DNA of 15,554 nt from JANNHK01 sp034408875 (GTDB lineage Bacteria; Actinomycetota; Acidimicrobiia; IMCC26256; PALSA-610): positions 1 to 15,554 of the forward strand of contig JAWXCJ010000049.1 of NCBI GenBank assembly GCA_034408875.1, given 5' to 3'. Positions 1 to 6,117 of this stretch are shown here, piece by piece. Position 1 is the first letter of the stretch. Each line of letters begins with the position of its first letter. The notes under the pieces were generated by a model. That model did no database searches. It saw nothing but the letters and a program-made list of their open reading frames with translations, and was not told the origin of the DNA. Position numbers and translations under genes: made by a program.

Positions 1-1
1 C

Positions 2-694
2 GCGATGCAACCCAACCTGAAACGCATCGTCGCCTACTCGTCGGTCGCGCACCTCGGGTTCGTCGTGCTCGGCACGTTCGCGTTCACGATCGAGGGCCTC
101 CAAGGCGGCGTGTTCACGATGGTGTCGCACGGCCTCACGACGGGCGCACTGTTCTTGCTCGTCGGGATGCTCTATGAGCGCCGCCACACGTACGAGATCT
201 CTGCGTATCGAGGTGTGTGGAAGGTCATGCCGATCTTCGGCGGCTTGTTCGTCGCGGCCGCGTTCGCATCGATCGGCCTTCCCGGCTTCTCCGGCTTCGT
301 CGGCGAGTTCCTCGCGCTGATCGGGACGTTCATCAGTAGCCGGTGGTACGCCGTTGCGGCCACAACGGGCGTGATTCTCGCCGCGGTGTACCTGCTCTGG
401 GCCGTGCAGCGCACGATGACCGGCGAGCCCGACGAAGAGAACGACCTCCCCGAGATCAACCTGCGCGAACTGTGCACGGTGGTGCCGTTGCTCGGACTCT
501 CGCTGTTCCTCGGCCTCTACCCCGCGCCGGTACTCGACCGGGTCGAACCGAGTGTCGAGGCCGTGCTGCTGCGCACCTGTGTCGCCGACGACCCCGCGAC
601 ACCCGACGACGACGAGGCCGTCGTCGTCCAGATCCGCGACGAGTGTCCCGAGGACGCCCCGATCCCCGTGGCCGCCGAGGAGCCCGAGTCGTGA
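2..694 (+). CDS. nuoM: NADH-quinone oxidoreductase subunit M, first copy (C-terminal part; 5' end outside the window)
   Basis: This is a proton-pumping antiporter-like subunit of the complex I membrane arm. The reading frame is open from the first bases, and the first visible residues already belong to the conserved core (QPNLKRIVAYSSVAHLGF, the QTDLKR..AYSSVAH signature). Roughly the first 300 residues must therefore lie upstream; the ATG at base 5 is internal. Further family signatures are SHGLTTGALFLLVG and GLPGFSGFVGEF, followed by membrane segments and LGLYPAPVLD. The last 40 or so residues form an acidic tail with two cysteines (codons 578-580 and 644-646). The stop overlaps the nuoN start as GTGA at 691-694, so the two are translationally coupled. 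The sequence is clearly different from the second nuoM at 10775. It most likely ends a separate, canonical complex I cluster; that cluster's other genes are not visible. Confidence 0.93.
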   Translation, partial: AMQPNLKRIVAYSSVAHLGFVVLGTFAFTIEGLQGGVFTMVSHGLTTGALFLLVGMLYERRHTYEISAYRGVWKVMPIFGGLFVAAAFASIGLPGFSGFVGEFLALIGTFISSRWYAVAATTGVILAAVYLLWAVQRTMTGEPDEENDLPEINLRELCTVVPLLGLSLFLGLYPAPVLDRVEPSVEAVLLRTCVADDPATPDDDEAVVVQIRDECPEDAPIPVAAEEPES

Positions 695-2307
695 CGTTAC
701 TCGCCCAGTTGGCTCCGATCGAGAGTCCGTCGATCGACTGGTTCGCGATCGCGCCGCCACTCGCGTTGTTCACGGCCGCGCTCTTCATCGTGCTGGTGCG
801 GTCCATCTACCGGCACAACCCGCTCATCCGGCCGCTGGCGTTGTTGATGGCCATTACCGGCGTGATCTGCGCGGGCGCGTTCACGTTCGTGCAGTGGCTC
901 CTGATCGACGCCGACGGTCCCTTCTCGTCCACGGGGCCGTACGAGGCGAGCGAGGGCATGGGCGCCGTCGACGGCTTCTCGGTGTTCGTGATGACCGTCG
1001 TGCTCATCGCGACGTTGCTCGCGATCCTGTTGGCATCGGGCTACCTGGGGCGGGAACGGCTCGAAGCACCCGAGTTCTACGTGCTCATGTTGTGCTCGGC
1101 GACGGGCATGATGCTCATGGCGTCGGCCAACGACCTCATCATCGTGTTCCTTGCGCTCGAGATCCTGTCGATCGCCCTGTACGTGTTGGCTGCGTTCGAC
1201 CGGCGGCGGGCCACATCGCAGGAAGCGGGCCTCAAGTACTTCCTGCTCGGCTCGTTCTCGTCGGCCGTGTTCCTCTACGGCGTTGCGCTCGTCTACGGCG
1301 CGACGGGTTCGACCAACCTCACGAAGATTTCGCAGTATCTCGCGACCACGACCATCCTCGATTCCGGCGTGCTGGTGCTCGGGATCATGCTGTTGCTGGT
1401 CGGGCTCGGCTTCAAGGTCGGCGCGGCGCCGTTCCACATGTGGACTCCCGATGTGTACGAGGGCGCGCCGACACCGGTCACGGCGTTCATGGCGGGTGCG
1501 ACGAAGGCCGCGGCGTTCGGGGCGATCCTGCGCGTGTTCTTCGGTGCCTTCGACCTGTACCGCACCGACTGGCGACCGGCGGTGTGGGCGCTGGCCGTGT
1601 TGTCGCTGTTGGTGGGCAGCATCGCCGCCCTCGTGCAGACCGACGTGAAGCGGATGCTCGCGTACTCGTCGATCAGTCACGCCGGCTACATCCTCATCGG
1701 TGTCCAGGCCGCCAACGACGCGGGTGCGAGCGCCGCGCTCTTCTATCTCTTCGTGTACGCGCTCATGGTGTTCGGTTCGTTCGCGGTCGTCACGGTCGTG
1801 GCGCGCGGCGGTGACGAGAACCACACGCTTGCCGATTTCCGCGGGCTCTCGGTCCGCCAACCGATGCTGGCCGGGTTGCTGACGTTGTTTTTGCTCGCCC
1901 AGGCGGGTGTCCCGCTCACCGGCGGGTTCGTCGCCAAGCTGTCGGTGTTCGACGCCGCGCTCGACGCCGGGCAGTACCCGCTCGCGCTGCTCGGGATGCT
2001 GACGGCGGCGATCGCCGCGTTCGTCTACCTGCGCATCATCCTGGCGATGTTCGCGCCCGAGGACGGTGCCGACATCGTGCGGGGTAAGACGCGTGTCGAC
2101 TTCGGAACCGGCGTGGCGCTGACTCTGGCCGCCGCGGGCGTGCTGTTCCTCGGTCTGGTGCCGGGCCGGGTGCTCGACTTCGCCAAGGAGGCGACGTGCC
2201 GTTCCGACGAGATCGTCGCGGGAGTCGTGGCGCCCGACGACAACGACTGCGACGTCGAGCCCGAGTCAGGAAGCCCGGCGCCGGAAGCGAGCCCGGATCC
2301 GGGCTGA
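691..2307 (+). CDS. nuoN: NADH-quinone oxidoreductase subunit N, first copy
   Basis: This 538-residue antiporter-like membrane subunit is one of the three large proton pumps of complex I. Key pump residues are present: Glu157 in LEILSIALYVLAAF (membrane helix 5) and Lys242 in GFKVGAAPFHMWTPDVYEGAPTPVTAFM-type sequence (helix 7). The discontinuous-helix signature QTDVKRMLAYSSISHAGY is also present. The start is the GTG at 691, overlapping the nuoM stop by four bases and preceded by GAGGAG (677-682) with an 8-base spacer. The frame stays open further upstream, but that part only shadows nuoM. The C-terminus carries an extra Pro/Asp/Glu-rich tail of about 35 residues containing Cys503 and Cys520. 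The last 42 bases overlap the convergent patatin gene. It forms a unit with the nuoM just upstream and is distinct from nuoN at 12360. Confidence 0.95.
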   Translation: MTLLAQLAPIESPSIDWFAIAPPLALFTAALFIVLVRSIYRHNPLIRPLALLMAITGVICAGAFTFVQWLLIDADGPFSSTGPYEASEGMGAVDGFSVFVMTVVLIATLLAILLASGYLGRERLEAPEFYVLMLCSATGMMLMASANDLIIVFLALEILSIALYVLAAFDRRRATSQEAGLKYFLLGSFSSAVFLYGVALVYGATGSTNLTKISQYLATTTILDSGVLVLGIMLLLVGLGFKVGAAPFHMWTPDVYEGAPTPVTAFMAGATKAAAFGAILRVFFGAFDLYRTDWRPAVWALAVLSLLVGSIAALVQTDVKRMLAYSSISHAGYILIGVQAANDAGASAALFYLFVYALMVFGSFAVVTVVARGGDENHTLADFRGLSVRQPMLAGLLTLFLLAQAGVPLTGGFVAKLSVFDAALDAGQYPLALLGMLTAAIAAFVYLRIILAMFAPEDGADIVRGKTRVDFGTGVALTLAAAGVLFLGLVPGRVLDFAKEATCRSDEIVAGVVAPDDNDCDVEPESGSPAPEASPDPG

Positions 2308-3213
2308 GCGCTGACCCTCTTCGATCGGCACCGCCGCCGCAGGCCGGTCGAGCACCTCGGCGACCAGGCGGTGGGCCTCGTCGATGAGTTCCTTGCCGCC
2401 GGAGAAGTCGAACAGGTCGCGCGGGTCGCGCGGGCGGGGCAGCACGATGATGTCGACGTTCGCCGGCGCGTGGCGCAGCTCGAGCTCGAAGCGCTGGCTC
2501 CGGGCGTGCGTGAAGCTCGTCATCACGACGTCGAGCGGGGAGCGTTCCACCCGGTCGTTGGCCGCGCCCGACACGTTCATGACGTACACCCGGTCCACGG
2601 GTCCCGAGAGCGCATGCCACAGCGGCACCGCGTTGACGACCCCACCGTCGACCATGCGCCGCCCGTCGTGCAGCACGATCGGGAACACGCCGGGCAGGGC
2701 GGCGCTGGCGAGCAGCGCGGGCTTGAGCGGGCCCCGGGCCAGCACCACTTCTTCGCCGGTGTCGAGGTCGCACGCGACGACCCGCAGCGGGATGCTGAGG
2801 TCGGCGAAGCTCCGGGCGGCCGACGACCGCTCGATGAGCGAATCGAGGCCTTCGCGACCGAAGAGGTGCGTGCCCCGCCGGACCACGTTCCAGGCCCGGC
2901 TCAGGCGCCCACCAGGGAAGATGTCGGCGGCGGTGAGCGCGAGCCAGACCGATTCGAGTTGGGCGACGCCGGTCAGGTTCGGGGCGTAACAGATCGCCGC
3001 GCCGTTGAGTGCGCCGGCGGAGCACCCGATGACGACGTCGGGGATGATGTCGCGTTCGATGAGCGCGCGCAGCATCCCGACCTGCGCCACACCTTGGTTT
3101 CCCCCGCCGGACAGGACAAAAGCCGTGCGGGGACCGGACTCACGCCGGGGCAGCCGACCCTCCATTGTGAATACATCGGCGGGTCCGCCGGGCGCCTTGT
3201 GCGAGATTCTCAT
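2266..3213 (-). CDS. patatin-like phospholipase family protein
   Basis: This is a 315-residue predicted serine lipid acyl hydrolase of the patatin/RssA type. The oxyanion-hole loop is SGGGNQG (residues 35-41), close to the usual GGGxRG. The nucleophile elbow is GCSAG with Ser65, and the catalytic aspartate is Asp189 in DGG. ASAALPGVFP (residues 169-178) is the conserved strand before it. I see no signal peptide or membrane helix, so it is probably cytosolic or peripheral. The substrate cannot be read from the sequence. The start is uncertain: ATG at 3213 is used here, but an in-frame ATG at 3165 lies closer to the conserved core, and neither has a strong ribosome binding site. It is the only minus-strand gene, wedged between two complex I clusters, with 42 bases of tail-to-tail overlap with nuoN. 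No functional link to complex I is evident. Confidence 0.9.
   Translation of the reverse strand: MRISHKAPGGPADVFTMEGRLPRRESGPRTAFVLSGGGNQGVAQVGMLRALIERDIIPDVVIGCSAGALNGAAICYAPNLTGVAQLESVWLALTAADIFPGGRLSRAWNVVRRGTHLFGREGLDSLIERSSAARSFADLSIPLRVVACDLDTGEEVVLARGPLKPALLASAALPGVFPIVLHDGRRMVDGGVVNAVPLWHALSGPVDRVYVMNVSGAANDRVERSPLDVVMTSFTHARSQRFELELRHAPANVDIIVLPRPRDPRDLFDFSGGKELIDEAHRLVAEVLDRPAAAVPIEEGQRSARIRARFRRRAS
2290..2305. repeat. perfect 16-base palindrome in the overlapping convergent gene ends
   Basis: AGCCCGGATCCGGGCT is its own reverse complement. In RNA it would fold as a 6-bp GC-rich stem with a GAUC tetraloop on either strand. It lies in the last codons of both nuoN (plus) and the patatin gene (minus). 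Neither strand has a T-run after it, so it does not meet the definition of an intrinsic terminator. It might act as a weak bidirectional 3' hairpin. A second short palindrome, CCGGCGCCGG, lies at 2275-2284. In DNA this GC-rich, chance cannot be excluded. Confidence 0.4.
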
Positions 3214-3235
3214 GGTGGCGCTCTACCCGGCACAC

Positions 3236-3256
3236 GAGCGGGCCCACAAACCGCTC
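3236..3256. promoter_or_regulatory. inverted repeat in the divergent patatin/nuoA intergenic region (possible operator)
   Basis: GAGCGG and CCGCTC form a perfect 6-base inverted repeat separated by nine bases (GCCCACAAA). It lies 23 bases before the patatin ATG on the minus strand and about 33 bases upstream of the candidate nuo -10 box. The position suits a regulator of the divergent pair, but no regulator family is recognised. The match is short and could be coincidental. Confidence 0.25.
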
Positions 3257-3288
3257 TGACGATTCCCAGGAGTAAAAAGGGCCACGCG

Positions 3289-3294
3289 TATACT
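3289..3294 (+). promoter_or_regulatory. candidate -10 box of the second nuo operon
   Basis: TATACT matches five of six bases of the TATAAT consensus and is the only AT-rich hexamer of this kind before nuoA. It would give a leader of about 30 bases to the GTG at 3333. No good -35 match sits 16-18 bases upstream, which is common in high-GC actinobacteria. The box is flanked by ACGCG (3284-3288) and CGCGT (3298-3302), an inverted repeat with a nine-base spacer that could be an overlapping operator. GGAG at 3323-3326 is a well-placed ribosome binding site for nuoA. Confidence 0.45.
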
Positions 3295-3332
3295 CCGCGC
3301 GTCTCCCTCCCGAGCCCCGTCCGGAGCCGCGC

Positions 3333-3695
3333 GTGACCGAGTACTACCGGCAGTACCTGGCCGTCGGGGTGTTCGTGCTGGCCGCGTTCGGGATGGTCGG
3401 CGGCATGCTCGGAATGGCCTTCCTGCTGCGACCCAAGAACCCGGAGAAGGACAAGTACCTCACGTACGAGTCGGGCGCCGACCCGCTGCCCCTCTTCGGC
3501 CAGGCCAACGTCCGGTACTACATCTACGCGCTGCTGTTCGTCATCTTCGACGTCGAGGCCGTGTTCATCTTCCCGTGGGCCATCGGCGCCGAGCGCCTCG
3601 AGTGGTTCGGGCTGATCGAGATGACCATCTTCATCTTCGTGTTGTTGCTCGGGCTCGCGTACGTCTGGCGCAAGGGGTTGCTCAAGTGGGCCTAG
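3333..3695 (+). CDS. nuoA: NADH-quinone oxidoreductase subunit A, first gene of the second nuo operon
   Basis: This small membrane subunit (120 residues) helps anchor the peripheral arm and lines the quinone tunnel next to NuoH. Three membrane helices are visible at about residues 9-31, 62-82 and 92-112. The family signatures are YESGADPLPLFGQ (45-57), the loop between helices 1 and 2, and FDVEAVFIFPWA (72-83). The loop position that is a cysteine in many homologues (YECG) is Ser47. The start is GTG at 3333, with GGAG six bases upstream. The gene is preceded by a candidate promoter, so it probably opens a transcript that runs through the rest of the window. The 3' end overlaps nuoB by ten bases. 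Confidence 0.96.
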   Translation: MTEYYRQYLAVGVFVLAAFGMVGGMLGMAFLLRPKNPEKDKYLTYESGADPLPLFGQANVRYYIYALLFVIFDVEAVFIFPWAIGAERLEWFGLIEMTIFIFVLLLGLAYVWRKGLLKWA

Positions 3696-4195
3696 TCACC
3701 AAGGGCAACGTTCCGAAGCCGCTTTCGTGGTTGCTGAACTACAGCCGCAAGTACTCGCTGTGGATGTTGCAGTGGGGGCTTGCGTGCTGCGCGATCGAAA
3801 TGGGCGCCGCGCTCGCGGGACCGCGCTACGACGTCATGCGTCTCGGCGTCATCCCATTCCCCGCGAGCCCGCGCCAGGCCGACCTCATCGTCATCTCCGG
3901 CACCGTCACCGACAAGATGGCGCCCGCGATCAAACGGCTGTACGAACAGATGCCCGACCCGAAGTACGTCATCTCGATGGGTTCGTGCGCGAACTGCGGC
4001 GGCCCCTATTGGGACTCGTACTCGGTGACGAAGGGCGTCGACCAGATCATTCCCGTCGACGTGTACGTGCCTGGCTGCCCGCCGCGGCCCGAGGCATTCA
4101 TCCAGGGCATCGTGTTGCTCCAGCAGATGATCCAGAACGAGAACGTCGCGGAGCGCTTCCGGGGTATCGAACGGGAGCCGATCGTTGTCGCCTGA
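3686..4195 (+). CDS. nuoB: NADH-quinone oxidoreductase subunit B (N2 cluster subunit)
   Basis: This 169-residue peripheral subunit carries the terminal [4Fe-4S] cluster N2, which hands electrons to quinone at the interface with NuoD. All four cluster ligands are present: Cys34 and Cys35 in GLACCAIEM, Cys101 in GSCANCGG and Cys131 in VPGCPPRPE. ASPRQADL and TDKMAPAIKRLYEQMPDPKY-type sequence are typical. The start is GTG at 3686, giving MGLVTKGN; AAGGGG lies eight bases upstream, and the gene overlaps nuoA by ten bases. The frame is open further upstream, but that only shadows nuoA. One oddity stands out: the arginine usually found two residues before SPRQ (as in E. coli VLRASPRQ) is Pro59 here (PFPASPRQ). 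This residue lies near the quinone site in known structures. Confidence 0.96.
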   Translation: MGLVTKGNVPKPLSWLLNYSRKYSLWMLQWGLACCAIEMGAALAGPRYDVMRLGVIPFPASPRQADLIVISGTVTDKMAPAIKRLYEQMPDPKYVISMGSCANCGGPYWDSYSVTKGVDQIIPVDVYVPGCPPRPEAFIQGIVLLQQMIQNENVAERFRGIEREPIVVA

Positions 4196-4865
4196 CGCGC
4201 CCGACGTCGTAGAGGAGCAGCCGCCGGCGCTGACGGAACAGGCCGAGGAAATTCTCTCGCGCCTGCGCACTGCGCTCGGCGACGGCATCGTCGACGACGG
4301 CGGTGCGTACGGCGGGCTGATTCTGCGGGTGCGACGCGACGCGTGGCTGCCCGCCGCGGAGGCAGGCAAGGGCGCGGGCGAGTGCGACTACCTCTCGTTC
4401 ATCTCTGCGATCGACTGGATGCCCGCGCCGGCGCTGGCCGACGAAGGCAGCGGCGACACGTCCAACCCGGTGCAGCCGCGGGAGACGACGTACGGCGTCA
4501 CCGGATCCGAGGGCCGGTTCCAAGTGTTCGCGCACCTCGAGTCGACGCAGCGGCAGCGCTGGGGCGTGACGCTGAAGGTCGACGTCGACGAGAACGACCC
4601 GCGCCTGCCGTCGTGGGTGGGGGTGTATCCCGGTGCCGACTGGCACGAGCGCGAAACGTGGGAGATGTACGGCGTGGTGTTCGACGGGCACCCGAGCCTG
4701 CGTCATCTGTACCTGCCGCACGAGTTCGAAGGGAACCCGCTGCGCAAGGACTATCCGCTGCTCGCGCGCGAAGTGAAACCGTGGCCGGGCCTCGTCGACG
4801 TGGAGCCCATGCTCGGCGACGCGGCCGACGCCGCCGCCGACGCCGACGAGGCGAGCGCAGAGTGA
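4185..4865 (+). CDS. nuoC: NADH-quinone oxidoreductase subunit C (30 kDa subunit)
   Basis: This 226-residue subunit has no cofactor and packs against NuoD in the connecting arm. The diagnostic signature is complete: HERETWEMYGVVFDGHPSLR (about residues 154-173), then FEGNPLRKDYPLL. The domain before it fits the 30-kDa subunit fold, with DYLSFISAIDW early on. It is not fused to nuoD, unlike in E. coli. The start is TTG at 4185: GGGAG (4173-4177) lies seven bases before it, and the gene overlaps the nuoB stop by 11 bases. The C-terminus ends in a low-complexity Ala/Asp tail from GCC/GAC codon repeats (about 4817-4855), which is probably disordered. Confidence 0.95.
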   Translation: MSPDAPDVVEEQPPALTEQAEEILSRLRTALGDGIVDDGGAYGGLILRVRRDAWLPAAEAGKGAGECDYLSFISAIDWMPAPALADEGSGDTSNPVQPRETTYGVTGSEGRFQVFAHLESTQRQRWGVTLKVDVDENDPRLPSWVGVYPGADWHERETWEMYGVVFDGHPSLRHLYLPHEFEGNPLRKDYPLLAREVKPWPGLVDVEPMLGDAADAAADADEASAE

Positions 4866-6049
4866 CAACTACTCCTCCCCGAGAGCTGCCGGAGTTCGAC
4901 GTCGACTCCACCATCTACAAGCACCTCGCCGACTCGCAGATGAACGTCGAGCTCGACACCGGCGACATGATCCTCAATATCGGGCCGCAGCACCCGGCAA
5001 CCCACGGCACGCTGCGCCTCGTCGTGCGCCTCGACGGCGAGCGCGTGATCGCGGCCGACCCGATCATCGGCTACATGCACCGCGGCTACGAGAAGCTCAC
5101 CGAGTTCCGCACCTACCCGCAGATCACGACGCTGATCAACCGCATCGACTGGCTCTCGTCGTTCGCGAACGAGGTGCCCTTCATCGCCGGTGCCGAGTTG
5201 CTCATGGGCATCGAGGCGCCCCCGCGCGCGTTGTGGATCCGTACCGCGCTCACGGAGCTGTCGCGCATCGCCACGTTCCTGTTGTTCCTCGGTGAGATGG
5301 GCCTGCAAGTCGGCGCGATCACGCCCGCGTTCTACGGGTTCCGCGACCGCGAGTACGTCCTCAACCTCATCGAGGCCTCGACCGGCGGCCGGTTCCACCC
5401 CAACTTCAACCGCATCGGCGGCATCAAGGACGACCTGCCGTGGGGCTGGATCGCCGACACGCGCGAGTGCATGGCCAAGGTGCTCGAGTCGTGCGACACC
5501 TTCGAAGACCTCGTGGTCGGCAACCCGATCTTCGAGCAGCGCACGCGCTCGATCGGCATCATCCCCGCCGAACTCGGTGCCGGGTACGGCGTGTCGGGCT
5601 CGAACCTGCGCGCCAGCGGCGTCGACTGGGACCTGCGGCGCGACGGCAACCCGCACCTCCCGTACGACCAGCTCGACTGGAAGGTGTGGACGCACCCCGA
5701 CGGCGACTCGTTCGCACGGTACTGGGTGCGGCTCCAGGAGACGCGCGAATCGGCGCGCATGGTGTTGCAGCTCATCGACGGGCTGCCGAGCGGGCCGATC
5801 ATGGCGAAGGTGCCGCGCATCATCAAGGTCCCGGCGGGCGAGGTGTGGGTCAACACCGAGAACCCGCTGGGCGAGATGGGCTACTACATCGTGTCGAAGG
5901 GCGCGACGGGCCCGTTCCGCGTGAAGATCCGCTCCGCGTCGTTCAGCAATGTCTCGATCCTGCCGTGGCTGTTGCGCGGCGTATACGTTCCCGACGTCAT
6001 CACCATCCTCGCGAGTCTCTACTTCATCCTCGGAGACATCGACCGGTGA
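4862..6049 (+). CDS. nuoD: NADH-quinone oxidoreductase subunit D (49 kDa quinone-site subunit), with altered quinone-site residues
   Basis: This 395-residue subunit forms the quinone headgroup site together with NuoB. Signatures are GPQHPATHG (41-49), MHRGYEKL (72-79), ESARMVLQLIDGLPSGP-type sequence and the C-terminal GDIDR. The start is GTG at 4862, overlapping the nuoC stop as GTGA. His48 matches the quinone-site histidine (bovine His59). Arg74 matches bovine Arg85, the residue methylated by NDUFAF7. Two other positions are unusual. Trp97 (in NRIDWLSS) replaces the tyrosine that binds quinone (bovine Tyr108, in DRLDYVS). Gln149 (in GLQVGAITP) replaces the aspartate paired with the histidine (bovine Asp160, in ALDIGAMTP). 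The gene is otherwise intact and well conserved, so these look like functional divergence rather than decay. Confidence 0.96.
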   Translation: MTTTPPRELPEFDVDSTIYKHLADSQMNVELDTGDMILNIGPQHPATHGTLRLVVRLDGERVIAADPIIGYMHRGYEKLTEFRTYPQITTLINRIDWLSSFANEVPFIAGAELLMGIEAPPRALWIRTALTELSRIATFLLFLGEMGLQVGAITPAFYGFRDREYVLNLIEASTGGRFHPNFNRIGGIKDDLPWGWIADTRECMAKVLESCDTFEDLVVGNPIFEQRTRSIGIIPAELGAGYGVSGSNLRASGVDWDLRRDGNPHLPYDQLDWKVWTHPDGDSFARYWVRLQETRESARMVLQLIDGLPSGPIMAKVPRIIKVPAGEVWVNTENPLGEMGYYIVSKGATGPFRVKIRSASFSNVSILPWLLRGVYVPDVITILASLYFILGDIDR

Positions 6050-6117
6050 GTACCGTGCGGACGCAGCGATTCCACCTCTCGCGCAGCCTCATTGGTGAGC
6101 GAGGGAGCCATGTTTAA
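6046..6117 (+). other. 23-codon mini-ORF bridging nuoD and nuoH (possible leader or coupling ORF)
   Basis: The 60 bases between nuoD and the nuoH ATG contain an open frame. It starts with a GTG overlapping the nuoD stop (GTGA, 6046-6049) and ends with a TAA at 6115-6117, inside the first codons of nuoH. It would encode a 23-residue Arg/Ser-rich peptide resembling no family I know. The same stop-start overlap style joins real genes in this operon. It may therefore let ribosomes pass from nuoD to nuoH, or it may be chance. In a canonical nuo operon, nuoE, F and G lie at this point. Confidence 0.25.

Noticed and set aside
343..690. Upstream extension of the first nuoN frame to an earlier start
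   Set aside because: The extension is Arg-rich shadow of nuoM. GTG 691 with its GAGGAG ribosome binding site gives a proper NuoN N-terminus.
2371..3336. Plus-strand open frame opposite the patatin gene
   Set aside because: The minus strand has the full GGGNQG, GCSAG and DGG set; the plus-strand product is low-complexity.
4817..4855. GCC/GAC hexamer-like repeat at the end of nuoC as a regulatory repeat
   Set aside because: It is short, imperfect and explained by Ala/Asp codons of a disordered tail.
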